A DNA stretch of 64,000 bases, taken from positions 1 to 64,000 of the forward strand of contig JAFLTW010000009.1 in assembly GCA_022509085.1 (NCBI GenBank), in the 5' to 3' direction. This document shows, in pieces, positions 17,898 to 27,090 of this stretch (position 1 is the first letter of the stretch; each line of letters opens with the position of its first letter). The DNA is from Muribaculaceae bacterium (GTDB lineage Bacteria; Bacteroidota; Bacteroidia; Bacteroidales; Muribaculaceae). The position numbers and the translations under genes were made by a program. Under the pieces are notes generated by a model that was not told the DNA's origin, did not search any database, and saw only the letters and a program-made list of their open reading frames with translations.

Positions 17898-17934
17898 CGG
17901 GCAAAAAACAGCTTTAAAATTGCGAAAACTATAG

Positions 17935-17968
17935 AAAACCGGCTCTAATTCTTTTGGAGCCGGTTTTT
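17935..17968 (+). terminator. Intrinsic terminator after the GH97 gene
   Basis: An 11-bp perfect stem (AAAACCGGCTC 17935-17945 with GAGCCGGTTTT 17957-17967) is followed by a T run. It closes the plus-strand operon that starts at 5979. Confidence 0.85.
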
Positions 17969-18070
17969 ATCATTAAGATTTTGAACTTATATTGTTAATA
18001 AAATTGATGTTGAAATTCAGGCTATTATAAATTATATTGTTATATCATGATTGATATTGGGGTTATATTG

Positions 18071-18102
18071 TTTGCCCGAGGCGCGCGAAGAAAGTAATTT
18101 TG
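18071..18102 (+). promoter_or_regulatory. Promoter of a putative small RNA
   Basis: TTTG (18071-18074), 20 bp and TAATTTTG (18095-18102) form a full Bacteroidetes promoter, with no gene on this strand downstream until beyond the terminator at 18320. Confidence 0.65.
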
Positions 18103-18108
18103 CATCCG

Positions 18109-18348
18109 TAAAGGGAAACAAGGAGGTAAGGCTGAGCGAAGTCGACCCTTTCCCCAAGCCACAAGACAGTTTACTCATTCTATACGGAATATAATTTCTC
18201 ATTTCTCAAAAAGGCAAGAAAGATTCAAGGTTTAGTGAAAGGTAATAAAGATTGGTAGCATAAAAGTAAGATTGATCGTTTATGTTAGGTTTGTAGAAAT
18301 AATTTGATTCGCAATGCAACAGATCTCTTGTGAAAGAGGTCTGTTTTT
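18109..18348 (+). ncRNA. Putative ~240-nt small RNA of unknown family
   Basis: The segment lies between a full promoter (18071-18102) and an intrinsic terminator: stem CAGATCTCTT/AAGAGGTCTG (18320-18329, 18334-18343), GTGA loop, T5. No convincing reading frame exists inside. Near the 5' end AAAGGG pairs with CCCTTT around a segment of about 35 bases. It does not show the SRP, RNase P or tmRNA signatures that I know. It sits antisense-adjacent to the 3' end of the DUF6377 gene but does not overlap it. It could be a 6S-like or trans-acting RNA. The precise ends are inferred. Confidence 0.5.
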
Positions 18349-18409
18349 GATTTATGGGCATACCAATCCCCGCGCCACAACTTATCTCTTCGGGTCTCTG
18401 TACGGGGTC

Positions 18410-19987
18410 TCAGAGATCCTTGACGTCGTTGTCGAAGGAGTCGCGGCGGATGGCCTTGTTGCGCATCTTGTTGCGGTAGGTGTAGACGGTGTTGATGGAG
18501 TAGTGGAGAATCTGGGCGATCCGTGTGCTCTCGTCGATGCCGAGCTTCACGAAAGCGTAGATACGGAGCTCGGGCGTAAGCGTGGCCGGGGTCTTTATCT
18601 CGATGGCCTCCTCAGGCCTCAGCAGCGAGTTGAGACGGCTCACGAAGTCGGGATAGATGTCGAGAAACGCCGAGTCGAAAATCTTGTGGATGTCGTCGTT
18701 GTCCTGGTCGGTAAATCTTCCGGACTCTATAAGCTTCTTGAGTTCCGTCACCTGGCCGGAGGCCAGCTTCGTGCTCACGAGTTTGGTGAGATGGTTGAGG
18801 CGATCAGCATAGCTCGAGTAGAGACCGATGAAGTTGCCGATATACGACTCCTGGCGGCGGGAGGTGAATGCGAGTTTGCGGGCGTTTTCTTTCGATTTGC
18901 GCACCTGTTTGAAGAGGATAACGATGAGGGCAATTGTGGCCACGAAGAGGGCCGCCACGAGGATGAGATAGATCATGAGCTCATCGCGCGAGGAATTGAT
19001 CTTGTCGCGGTAGGCGTCGTCGATCAGCGGCACGAACCGCGCAATTGAAACGGCGCGCATACGGGCGTTGCCGGCGCTGGCCTCCTCGAGGGCGAAATTG
19101 ATGAAGTTGTAGGCATCGTTGAATTCTCCCTGGCGGTAGAGCCAGTCGGCGAGGGTGGGAAGCGCCATACCTTCCGTGACGCAGCCCTTCACGTCGCTCA
19201 GGGCGGAGAGGGCGAGCATGGCGGCATATCGCGACTCGTCGCCAAGGTTTCGCCACACCTCGGCCATCTGGAAGGCGGCCATGCCGTAGAGGTTGCTCTC
19301 CTGGGGGAGCGACTTCAGGAGGTCCGTGAGGCGTTTCTCGGCGTCGTGGTAGCGACCTTCCGTAACCAGTCGCTCACACTCCAGGAAGCTGCGCAGCTCT
19401 GAGCGTGCCGGGAGGTGGCGCAGCAGGGAGTCGTCAAACTGCTGGTAGCGAGCGTCATATTTGGAATAGCATTCCCTGTTGCCCAGGGCGTAGCCTTTCA
19501 TATAGCCGTTGAGGCGCCGACCCGCGAGCCAGTAGTCGAGGCGCACCTCGGGTGTCATGGTCTGGCGCCCGAGCCCGTTGAAGAGTTCCGTGGCCTCCGT
19601 GAAGAGTCCGGCGGTAGAGAGGGCGTCTACCACGGCTATTGCCGAGCGTTGGCGCAGGGAGACGTCGAGGTCGGTGGCCAGGGCGCGGGCCCGGTAGGCA
19701 TAGAAGAGAGCGGAGTCGGTGTTGGTGGGGCGGAACTCGAGTGATAGCTCGATGGCCAGGCGGCAACGCTGCTCGTCGGTGGTGGCGTTTTGGAGCGAGT
19801 CTTCGAGGGTGTCGAGCTGGCGCCTCATGTCTGCTCGGTAGGAGGATGCGCCTTTTATGGCATACGACAAATCGCGAATCTCTTTTTGAGGGGGGTTCGC
19901 GACGGTATTCGAGCCGTTATCCCTATGCCCGGCCATAGCCGTCGAGGCGGCGAGGAGGGCAAGCGACAGAATGAAGGTCTTACCCAC
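18410..19987 (-). CDS. DUF6377-type membrane regulator (TPR, membrane helix, C-terminal LuxR-like segment)
   Basis: The start is taken as GTG at 19987, because the signal sequence VGKTFILSLALLAASTAMAG begins there; the longer open frame upstream runs antisense-like through secG. The 525-residue protein has periplasmic TPR-like helices (about 40-310), one membrane helix (about 325-345, MIYLILVAALFVATIALIVI) and a cytoplasmic part. That part starts with a coiled coil and ends with LTPELRIYAFVKLGIDESTRIAQILHYS, NTVYTYRNKMRNKA, a LuxR/GerE-like helix-turn-helix pattern seen in DUF6377 proteins. Probably a one-component transmembrane regulator. It lies 26 bp after secG on the same strand. Confidence 0.75.
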   Translation of the reverse strand: MGKTFILSLALLAASTAMAGHRDNGSNTVANPPQKEIRDLSYAIKGASSYRADMRRQLDTLEDSLQNATTDEQRCRLAIELSLEFRPTNTDSALFYAYRARALATDLDVSLRQRSAIAVVDALSTAGLFTEATELFNGLGRQTMTPEVRLDYWLAGRRLNGYMKGYALGNRECYSKYDARYQQFDDSLLRHLPARSELRSFLECERLVTEGRYHDAEKRLTDLLKSLPQESNLYGMAAFQMAEVWRNLGDESRYAAMLALSALSDVKGCVTEGMALPTLADWLYRQGEFNDAYNFINFALEEASAGNARMRAVSIARFVPLIDDAYRDKINSSRDELMIYLILVAALFVATIALIVILFKQVRKSKENARKLAFTSRRQESYIGNFIGLYSSYADRLNHLTKLVSTKLASGQVTELKKLIESGRFTDQDNDDIHKIFDSAFLDIYPDFVSRLNSLLRPEEAIEIKTPATLTPELRIYAFVKLGIDESTRIAQILHYSINTVYTYRNKMRNKAIRRDSFDNDVKDL

Positions 19988-20013
19988 GGGCTGTAAGAGG
20001 CGCGGGAGGCTGC

Positions 20014-20358
20014 TTAGTTGGCGCCGGGGATGGGGAGGTCGCCGATGGGAGCTTCGGGAGCAGCGGGATTCTCGGCTGCGGGAGCCGTAGTTTGCTGCGG
20101 TGCCGACGGAGCGATGGCGGAGCGGTTGTAGTGGTTGCCGCGGATGGCGAAGGAAGCGAAGATGCTGATCACGCAGATGAAGATAGCGAGGCTCCACGTA
20201 GCCTTCTCCACGAAGTCGGTGGTTTTGCGATAACCCAGATACTGGTTGCCGCTTGCATAGTCGGAGGCGAGGCCGCCACCTTTAGATTTCTGAATGAGAA
20301 CAACGCCGATGAGAAGCACACAGGCGATAACGATCAGAATAGCTAAGAAAATATACAT
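20014..20358 (-). CDS. secG: Preprotein translocase subunit SecG
   Basis: SecG assists SecYEG protein export. The 114-residue protein has two membrane helices (about 3-22 and 54-74) around the diagnostic IQKSKGGGLASDY segment (23-35). The C-terminal tail, about 35 residues of Ala, Pro and Thr (SAIAPSAPQQTTAPAAENP), is longer than in E. coli but common in Bacteroidales. It lies in a minus-strand block with lptE and an unknown gene, an arrangement I know from other Bacteroidales. Confidence 0.92.
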   Translation of the reverse strand: MYIFLAILIVIACVLLIGVVLIQKSKGGGLASDYASGNQYLGYRKTTDFVEKATWSLAIFICVISIFASFAIRGNHYNRSAIAPSAPQQTTAPAAENPAAPEAPIGDLPIPGAN

Positions 20359-20394
20359 AACTTAAACAAGTGAATTTTAATAGTTTACGGGTCT

Positions 20395-20931
20395 TCAATC
20401 TTTCGGTTTCTGACCCACATTCGCCATCAGGGTGTTGAGGAAGCGAATTTGGTCTGCAAAGTAAACACTTTTTTTTGGATTATTCAAATAAAACGCCTCC
20501 ATAATTTCGAGAGCCTGCTCATATTCGCGATTTTTTATCAGGGTCGCCACGCGCGTGCGGAGCTCCTCGGGCGAGGGTTCGGGTTCGGACCCGGCCTCGT
20601 GCGAGGGCACAGGTATGGGCGCGGACTTGGATTCAGGCATTGGAGAGGGCTCGGGGGCCGGCTCTGCGAGGAGCGGGGCGGGGGGCTGGAGACTGGCGCC
20701 GCCAAACTTGCTGATAAAGGCGTCGATTGTGGCATCCGTTGCGTCGGCTTTTGGCGACTCCGAGTCGCAAAACTCCCTGAGGCCTTCTGGGAGATGGCCA
20801 AGGATGCCGAGCAGCGCGTCGCGGTCGGAGACGTTTGCGGCGATGAGAAGCCTCAGGCGCTCCTTGCGGGCCGGGTCGGCGCTCTCTCTGAGCTCCTTAA
20901 GTAGCGGATAGACGAAATAGGGATGTTGCAT
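20395..20931 (-). CDS. Conserved Bacteroidales protein of unknown function between lptE and secG
   Basis: ATG at 20931 is chosen because MQHPYFVYPLLKELRES begins a clear domain; upstream codons overlap the LptE gene. The 178-residue protein has a helical N-terminal domain (1-90), a Pro/Glu-rich low-complexity linker (about 93-128) and a helical C-terminal hairpin (RTRVATLIKNREYEQALEIMEAFYLNNPKK) that looks TPR-like. No signal peptide, so it is probably cytoplasmic. Position in the lptE-secG block suggests an envelope-related accessory role, but this is inference. Confidence 0.65.
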   Translation of the reverse strand: MQHPYFVYPLLKELRESADPARKERLRLLIAANVSDRDALLGILGHLPEGLREFCDSESPKADATDATIDAFISKFGGASLQPPAPLLAEPAPEPSPMPESKSAPIPVPSHEAGSEPEPSPEELRTRVATLIKNREYEQALEIMEAFYLNNPKKSVYFADQIRFLNTLMANVGQKPKD

Positions 20932-20957
20932 CTTTAAGGGTGGGAGGGAAGAGGGGG

Positions 20958-21482
20958 TTACCAGTTGCCGAGGGTGGCGTTGAATATGAGGTCGACCAGT
21001 TCGGTGGAGATTTCCTCGCAAAGGTCGTCCTGGACGTCGGTGAGCATGAGTGAGGCATCAAACTGACGATAGGCCGAGAATGTCTGGTCCACGTTGTTGG
21101 CGGGGTTCTTGTTGTCGGTGTAGCGCACCTTCACCGTGATGGTGAGGCGCGTCTCGGCGGCGTAGGCGTTCTCGCCTACGGCCTGGGGCGAAAGGGAGTA
21201 GCCGGTGATCTCGCCTGTCATCTCGAGGTCGGAGTTGCCGTCTACCTCCTGCAGGCGTGTCTGGCGGGTGATGGCGTCCATGAGCTTGTTTTCAAACGTC
21301 TGCTGCAGGGGAGGATAGACGAGGGCCGCACGAATGGGAAACTCCGTGATGTTGATGGTCTTATAGATATCGTAGTTGAGGGCCGAACCGTTGAACTTAT
21401 ATGACGGGATGCAGGACTGGAAAATCCCGGCGCAGAGCGTCAGCCCCACGAGCCATGCAAGGGAGTTCAGCCATCTGCGCAT
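20958..21482 (-). CDS. lptE: LptE-family lipoprotein
   Basis: LptE plugs and assembles LptD, which inserts lipopolysaccharide into the outer membrane. The 174-residue protein has a lipoprotein signal (MRRWLNSLAWLVGLTLCAGIFQSC) with the lipidated Cys near 24. YKFNGSALNYDIYKTINI and a central repeat of strands (LQEVDGNSDLEMTGEI, LTITVKVRYTDN) fit the Bacteroidetes LptE family. It begins one base after the stop of the sigma-54 regulator, so the two are probably translated from one message. Confidence 0.85.
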   Translation of the reverse strand: MRRWLNSLAWLVGLTLCAGIFQSCIPSYKFNGSALNYDIYKTINITEFPIRAALVYPPLQQTFENKLMDAITRQTRLQEVDGNSDLEMTGEITGYSLSPQAVGENAYAAETRLTITVKVRYTDNKNPANNVDQTFSAYRQFDASLMLTDVQDDLCEEISTELVDLIFNATLGNW

Positions 21483-21483
21483 A

Positions 21484-22521
21484 TCAGTCGGCACGGAGTG
21501 TAAGGGGTGTGTTCTTCTTGAGAAACTCGCCAAGCTTCTCTTCGGATTCTTCGTCGGGGGTTCCGTCGATCCGGGCACGGAGTGAGGCCACCTCGGCCCT
21601 GAGGGCGAAGATAGACTGCCAGAGAAACTCGCGTTCGGCATCGTAGGAGTTGGCGGGGCGAGCCGGCATGGAGGCTTCCGGGCCGTTCTTGGTGGAGAGG
21701 GGCAGATAGTCGAAGATATCGGCACGCGAGATTTCCTGGCCTGCATGGAACAGCGCGAGCTGCTCCACCACGTTCTTGAGCTGCCTTACGTTGCCCGGCC
21801 AGCGGTAGATGAGCAGGGCACGCTCGGCCTCGGGGCTGAAGGAGACGGGCGCAGTGAGGTATTTATGGGCGAAGTCGGATGCGAATTTCTTGGCCAGAAG
21901 CACGATGTCGTCGCCGCGGTCGTGGAGCGGGGGCACGTGAATCTGCACGGTGGAAAGCCTGTAGAAGAGGTCTTCGCGGAAGGTGCCCTTAGCGATACGG
22001 TCGAGGAGGTTGACATTGGTTGCGGCCACGATGCGTATGTCGGTGGTCTGCACGGTTGAGGCACCCACCTTGATAAACTCGCCCGTTTCGAGCACACGGA
22101 GCAGACGCGCCTGTGTGGTAAGGGGGAGTTCGGCCACCTCGTCGAGGAAGATTGTGCCGCCGTTGGCCTCCTCGAAATATCCCTTGCGGGCGGAGATGGC
22201 GCCGGTGAAGGCGCCCTTCTCATGGCCGAAGAGTTCGCTGTCGATGGTGCCTTCGGGGATGGCGCCGCAGTTGACGGCGATGTATTTCTTATGGCGGCGT
22301 GAGCCGTAGTTGTGGATGATTTTTGGGAACACCTCCTTGCCCGATCCGCTCTCGCCCGTAACGAGCACGGAGAGGTCGTAGGGGGCCACGATGACGGCCC
22401 TCTCTATGGCATTGAGGAGCTCGGGGGAATTGCCGATGATGGAATATCTCATCATGGCCTTGCGGGCCTCCTGCAAACCCGCAGTTGCGTCAGCTTTCGC
22501 TATCTTGTTGTTGCTTTCCAT
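21484..22521 (-). CDS. Sigma-54 interaction AAA+ regulator without receiver domain
   Basis: The 345-residue enhancer-binding-type activator has Walker A GESGSGKE (about 57-64), the sigma-54 contact loop GAFTGA (about 104-109), Walker B GGTIFLDEV, and an arginine-finger region FREDLFYRLS. N-terminal to it are only about 35 residues, so no response-regulator or GAF domain is present. C-terminal to the AAA+ module is an unusual acidic tail (about 280-345) without an evident Fis-type helix-turn-helix. It heads the operon with lptE-unknown-secG. It may couple envelope biogenesis genes to sigma-54 targets, but how it recognises DNA is unclear. Confidence 0.85.
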   Translation of the reverse strand: MESNNKIAKADATAGLQEARKAMMRYSIIGNSPELLNAIERAVIVAPYDLSVLVTGESGSGKEVFPKIIHNYGSRRHKKYIAVNCGAIPEGTIDSELFGHEKGAFTGAISARKGYFEEANGGTIFLDEVAELPLTTQARLLRVLETGEFIKVGASTVQTTDIRIVAATNVNLLDRIAKGTFREDLFYRLSTVQIHVPPLHDRGDDIVLLAKKFASDFAHKYLTAPVSFSPEAERALLIYRWPGNVRQLKNVVEQLALFHAGQEISRADIFDYLPLSTKNGPEASMPARPANSYDAEREFLWQSIFALRAEVASLRARIDGTPDEESEEKLGEFLKKNTPLTLRAD

Positions 22522-22700
22522 AGGGTCGTGGGATATAGACTTGCAAAGTTAACAAAAAAATCAGGCAATAGAGAGGATTGATTGCAAAGAAATTTCATAA
22601 AAATTACTAATTTTGCATTCCGTAGGAGGAAAATTCCCCTTCTGCACTGAAAAATAACTGAGAGAATAGAAGAGAATAAAAGAACAATCCATAAAGAAAG

Positions 22701-24095
22701 ATGAGCTATCAAAAACTCCGCATTACCCGGACATTAAAGAAGGCGGCCGCAGCCCTGCTTACGGCAGCCGTGGCCTTATGCACCGCAAGCGAGGTCAGGG
22801 CCGTCACCGACGGCGAGATGGACCAGGCGCGTGCTATCGCAGCCAAGTATTACATCAGATACGTAAACGACGGCGCAGGCTATCTCGACAACTGGACTCC
22901 CGCCTCGATGGCCGAACTCGAGAAGAAGCTGGCCAACAACACCGACCGACAGAACTTCAAGGCCTTCAAGGCCGCGGGGCAGCCCGGCGACTATGCCGGC
23001 TGGGACAAGGGAAAACTCGCGGAATATTGGAGCTCAACCTTCTTTGCCGACAACGGCTCGAAGCTCGATGCCAAGGGAGCGCAAAACGGACTCTGCAAAA
23101 AGCAGATAAAGCAGGGCGTGGAGGCCATGAAGGTGGTCGCGCCGGCAGCGGCTACCGCCGAACCGGCTCCTGCAGCGGAAACCGGACCCGCCACGGCTAC
23201 AGCCGAGGAAGCCGCAGCCGCCGAAGCTGAAATAGCCGAAGCTGAAAACGAAGTGGCCCTGCAGCAGGCAGAGGCATTACAGGCCGAGGAAGAGGCGAAG
23301 GAGGCACCCGAACACAACCGGGAAAGCAGCGGCACGTGGGTCTACATAATGATCCTGGGTATCCTGGTAGTGGTGGTGGTAGGACTCGTGATCTTCGCCT
23401 CACGCACCATGAAAAGCCAGACGGACGGCGACGACAGGAAGCGCCACGAAAAAGAGACCCGCGAAGCGGAGGAAACGGAAATTGTTGAAGAACCCCGGAA
23501 GGCGGCTGTGCAGGCAGCCCCCATTGCCGGCGACGTGAAGATGCGCGAGAAATATGCCGAGATCCTTGCCGGAAAATCGGAGGAGATCCGCTCGCTGACG
23601 CGCCAGCTGCAAGACATGGAGGCACTCGCCGCCGACCTCAAAGACGAAAACCGCAGGCTCAAGGCCGAGGTGGAGCGACTGAGAAACGACGAGACACGCC
23701 ACGCCGACCACCGGCAGTATCAGCCCCGGCACCAGCAGCCTCAGGGCGCCGCGGCCTCGCCCCAGACTTCAGGCGAGCACCGTGAGGTGTACCTCGGACG
23801 GGTGAACTCACGCGGCATATTCGTGAGGGCCGACCGCCACGCCGTAGACGGGCAGAGCGTCTACAAGCTCACTACCCCCAACGGCACCACCGGCAGCTTC
23901 ACAGTGATAAAGAATCCGCTTATAGAGGAGCAACTGCTCGAAGACCCCGGCAAATGGCTCGCCGGCGGCTGCTTTGCCAAAGATATCTTCGACACCGAGG
24001 GACGGAGCGAGGTGCATACCGAGACCCCCGGCAAAGCCGTGTTCAGCGACGGAGCCTGGAGAGTGGAACGCAAGGCCAAGATCCACTACTCCTGA
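22701..24095 (+). CDS. Membrane protein with exported N-terminus, coiled coil and C-terminal strand-rich domain
   Basis: I do not recognise the family. The 464-residue protein has a signal peptide or anchor (about 12-35) and an exported helical domain (about 36-145, VTDGEMDQARAIAAKYYIRYV). An Ala/Glu-rich stretch (150-205) and a membrane helix (about 213-235, WVYIMILGILVVVVVGLVIF) follow. A coiled coil (about 285-335, EIRSLTRQLQDMEALAADLK) leads into a C-terminal domain (355-464, EVYLGRVNSRGIFVRADR). A TAATTTTG box near 22609 suggests its own promoter. Its last 10 bp overlap the convergent peptidase gene. Confidence 0.65.
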   Translation: MSYQKLRITRTLKKAAAALLTAAVALCTASEVRAVTDGEMDQARAIAAKYYIRYVNDGAGYLDNWTPASMAELEKKLANNTDRQNFKAFKAAGQPGDYAGWDKGKLAEYWSSTFFADNGSKLDAKGAQNGLCKKQIKQGVEAMKVVAPAAATAEPAPAAETGPATATAEEAAAAEAEIAEAENEVALQQAEALQAEEEAKEAPEHNRESSGTWVYIMILGILVVVVVGLVIFASRTMKSQTDGDDRKRHEKETREAEETEIVEEPRKAAVQAAPIAGDVKMREKYAEILAGKSEEIRSLTRQLQDMEALAADLKDENRRLKAEVERLRNDETRHADHRQYQPRHQQPQGAAASPQTSGEHREVYLGRVNSRGIFVRADRHAVDGQSVYKLTTPNGTTGSFTVIKNPLIEEQLLEDPGKWLAGGCFAKDIFDTEGRSEVHTETPGKAVFSDGAWRVERKAKIHYS

Positions 24096-25276
24096 TTAAA
24101 GAGGATAATCTCCTCTTCGAAGGGGGTGAGGCACTCGAGGCCGTCGCCCCTTACGGCATACGTGTTTTCAACCCCCACGGCCCCCACACCGGGTATGACA
24201 AACTTCGGCTCCAGAGCCAGGGTCATATCCTGCTGAAGGCTCACCTTGCAGCGTGGCGCTACGGGTGGTTGCTCGTTGAGCTCAATACCCACACCGTGAC
24301 CGATAAAGGCGCTCTGCTGGGAGTGGCCCATAAAGAAATCCTTGAGACCGGCCTCCTCGGCCATCCGCACGGCCCGGAAGTAGAGGTCGCAGACCTCCAC
24401 ACCCGGCAGCGCCTCGCGTTCAAGAGCGCGCAGAATGCTGCGCGAGCAGTCGTGGGCCTTATAGGCAATCTCCGGCAGACCCCCGAGCGACCAAACGCGT
24501 GTCATATCGGTCTGGTATGCATTGAATGAACCGTTCATATCCACCATCACCGACTCTCCGGGGCGGATTTCCCGGCCGTCGGCTCCTCCGGGCAGCGACG
24601 GGTCGGCACCCGCGCCACCCATAGCAAACTCATAGGGCGACGGGTTGTCGGCATTGTCGCCTGCCAGGACACTCCCCATATTTATCTCCATAAGGTTGCC
24701 CGCCACGCGCGGGAACCCCAGGCAACCCTCGCGGCGCAGCTCACCCTCGATGGCAATCTGAAGCCCGATGTCGGTCATCCCCGGGCGGTAAAGGGAGGCG
24801 ATGCGGGAGTAGACGGCTACCTGGCGCTGCCCGTCGTAGCGCATCAGCTCGAGCTCGTGCGCAGTCTTCGTCATCCTCGCTGCCCGCAGACATGGGGTGG
24901 AGTTGAAGAACTCCGCCTGCGGAAACACCTTCATAAGCCTCGAAACGTCATTGTAGGAGAGAACGTCTTCCTCAAGGCCTATCAACCTGGGAGTCTCCAC
25001 CCCGAGACGGTCCATCTCCCCGGGGATCTGCTCCGGCTTACGGATGCAGACAACATCTGGGGAGGGTTCAAACGTCTGGGGTTTCACCACGAAATAGAGA
25101 GGCCTGCCGTGGCGCGGGATCCACACATAGCCGCGGAAAAACCTGCCGGTAGAGTAGAACACGTTCACGTTGGCGGCCACAAGAAGCGCCGAATCTTCCG
25201 GCATCTGAGCCTGTATCTTTTCGACATGAAGCCTCGTTTCGGCCTGAATGGAAGAGGGAATGAGGGGTGTAGACAT
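24086..25276 (-). CDS. M24-family aminopeptidase (Xaa-Pro peptidase type)
   Basis: The 396-residue cytoplasmic metallopeptidase has an N-terminal creatinase-like domain (1-150) and a C-terminal pita-bread domain. The five metal ligands are visible in order: Asp in VMVDMNG, Asp in QTDMTR, His in GHGVGIE, Glu in LALEPKF and Glu in GVENTY. The family removes N-terminal residues next to proline; exact specificity is not readable here. The start lies in a divergent spacer shared with the C10 peptidase gene, and the stop overlaps the convergent gene by 10 bp. Confidence 0.85.
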   Translation of the reverse strand: MSTPLIPSSIQAETRLHVEKIQAQMPEDSALLVAANVNVFYSTGRFFRGYVWIPRHGRPLYFVVKPQTFEPSPDVVCIRKPEQIPGEMDRLGVETPRLIGLEEDVLSYNDVSRLMKVFPQAEFFNSTPCLRAARMTKTAHELELMRYDGQRQVAVYSRIASLYRPGMTDIGLQIAIEGELRREGCLGFPRVAGNLMEINMGSVLAGDNADNPSPYEFAMGGAGADPSLPGGADGREIRPGESVMVDMNGSFNAYQTDMTRVWSLGGLPEIAYKAHDCSRSILRALEREALPGVEVCDLYFRAVRMAEEAGLKDFFMGHSQQSAFIGHGVGIELNEQPPVAPRCKVSLQQDMTLALEPKFVIPGVGAVGVENTYAVRGDGLECLTPFEEEIILFNQE

Positions 25277-25368
25277 TGGAGGTGAGGGTTGGTTGGTCTT
25301 GTTAAATCGATTTGCAAAATTAAGGAATAAATATTAATTTTGCAATGCAGGAAAACAAACCTCTATAT

Positions 25369-27090
25369 ATGAAAAAGATACTGTTTGCCATGATGGGGAT
25401 GGCCATCATGAGTGCCTACGCCGCCCCTCTGACACCCGCAGAGGCCCTGGCCCGACTTGGAGAGAACGACCACCGCAGGGCCTCGGCCCAGGAGAGTCCG
25501 CGGCAGCTCGCCACTTACAACGACGCTGACGGCAACCCCGCCATATACATCTACACCTACGCCGGCGACCGCGGCTTCATGCTCCTGTCGGCCGACGACG
25601 CCACTCCGGCACTGCTGGGATATTCGGAGACCAACAGTTTCGCCTTAGACGGCAGCGCAACCAGCGTGGCCTCCTGGCTCGACAGCTACGCCGAGCAGAT
25701 AAAGGCCTCGCGAGGACTTCCGCGCTATGAGGCGCCTACCACCAGAGCCGACGAGATGGCGCCTGTAGGTCCGCTGGTCAAGTCCAACTGGGACCAGACG
25801 GCACCCTACTACGACGACTGCCCCATGTATGGCGCACGCCGATGCGTGACCGGCTGTGTGGCAACGGCCATGGCTCAGGTGATGAACTACTGGAAATTCC
25901 CGGAGCGTGGACAAGACCAAATCTCGTATCTGTCGCAGGAGATCGGTCAGCAGCTCTCCATGGACTTCTCCACAGTGGAGTTCGACTGGGACAACATGCT
26001 CGACAAATACACCGGCGGCAACTACTCAGACAAGGAGGCAAAGGCCGTATCCACACTGATGCTGGCAGCCGGCCATAGCGTGATGATGCAGTATACCCCC
26101 TGGGAGTCGGGTGCCTATTCAAAAGACATCGCGGCCGCCATGATAAAATATTTCGGATACGACCAGGGTGTGACGAACCGCAAAAACAACGAATTCGGCA
26201 GCTCTATATGGAATGAGGTGGTGTATAAGGAACTCATCACGACGGGTCCGGTGATCTATACGGGGCGTTCGATGGACGGCGCCCACTGCTTCGTATGCGA
26301 CGGCTACGACGGCAACGGACGCTTCCACATCAACTGGGGCTGGGGCGGCCTCAGCGACGGCTACTACCTGCTCAATGCCCTCAACCCGGTGGAGATAGGC
26401 ACGGGCGGCCACCTCAACGGTTACAATATAGACCAGGACATCGTAGTGGGAATCATGCCTCCACAGGGCCGACTCACCTCCGAAGGGATAAAGATAGAGA
26501 ACGCCGCATCCGACTCCGGCAACGTGAAAGGCTGGGGCTATACCTACCGCATCGCCAACTACTACGACATACAGCTGAGCGCAACCGTGAGGGTGACGGG
26601 CGGCAGAATTGCATCGCCTCTCTACGTAACCATATATGAAGTGAACCCCACGACCCTCAGCAACGTGAAGAAGGTGTATGAAGACACCTTCGACCAGCCC
26701 GTCGACATAACAAGCGGAGTGGAGACCTACACCAAACAGGTGAAACTTATGGACAACAAGGGCGAGCTCTATTCGCTCATCGTGGCCTACGACCTCAAGG
26801 GCGCACGCACCACCGTCGACAACCTGCTGATGGCTCCAAGCTACGCAGGACTGGGAGCCGTGACGGAAAGCGACGCCGCTCCCGCACTGCACAGCGACGG
26901 CCGCAGGGTATGGACCGATGCGGAAGGTTTCGTATCGCTGAAGGTATATGACGTTAAGGGAGCGTGTGTGGCAGAGGCTGCCGGAGAAAGCCCCGAACTC
27001 AACCTCGAGACTCTGGGCGCCGGCATCTATGTAGCCGTGGCGCGCGGCGAGAGCGGCGAGACTGCGACGCTCAAACTACACCTAAGGTAA
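25369..27090 (+). CDS. Secreted C10-family cysteine protease (streptopain-like) with C-terminal sorting-type domain
   Basis: The start at 25369 (MKKILFAMMGMAIMSAYA) is chosen because the earlier in-frame ATG at 25345 lies just after a TAATTTTG promoter box (about 25336). The 573-residue protease has a Spi/propeptide region (about 20-125) and a C10 catalytic domain with C163 in RCVTGCVATAMAQVMNYW and H306 in DGAHCFVCDGY. A downstream HINWGWGG motif, beta domains and a C-terminal segment (VYDVKGACVAEAAGESPELN ... AGIYVAVAR) resembling a T9SS sorting domain complete it. It probably digests host or dietary protein outside the cell; the operon partner is absent. Confidence 0.88.
   Translation: MKKILFAMMGMAIMSAYAAPLTPAEALARLGENDHRRASAQESPRQLATYNDADGNPAIYIYTYAGDRGFMLLSADDATPALLGYSETNSFALDGSATSVASWLDSYAEQIKASRGLPRYEAPTTRADEMAPVGPLVKSNWDQTAPYYDDCPMYGARRCVTGCVATAMAQVMNYWKFPERGQDQISYLSQEIGQQLSMDFSTVEFDWDNMLDKYTGGNYSDKEAKAVSTLMLAAGHSVMMQYTPWESGAYSKDIAAAMIKYFGYDQGVTNRKNNEFGSSIWNEVVYKELITTGPVIYTGRSMDGAHCFVCDGYDGNGRFHINWGWGGLSDGYYLLNALNPVEIGTGGHLNGYNIDQDIVVGIMPPQGRLTSEGIKIENAASDSGNVKGWGYTYRIANYYDIQLSATVRVTGGRIASPLYVTIYEVNPTTLSNVKKVYEDTFDQPVDITSGVETYTKQVKLMDNKGELYSLIVAYDLKGARTTVDNLLMAPSYAGLGAVTESDAAPALHSDGRRVWTDAEGFVSLKVYDVKGACVAEAAGESPELNLETLGAGIYVAVARGESGETATLKLHLR

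Noticed and set aside
18314..19048. Long plus-strand frame antisense to the DUF6377 gene
   Set aside because: It is a shadow of a GC-rich gene; repetitive Val/Glu/Gly content and no domain.
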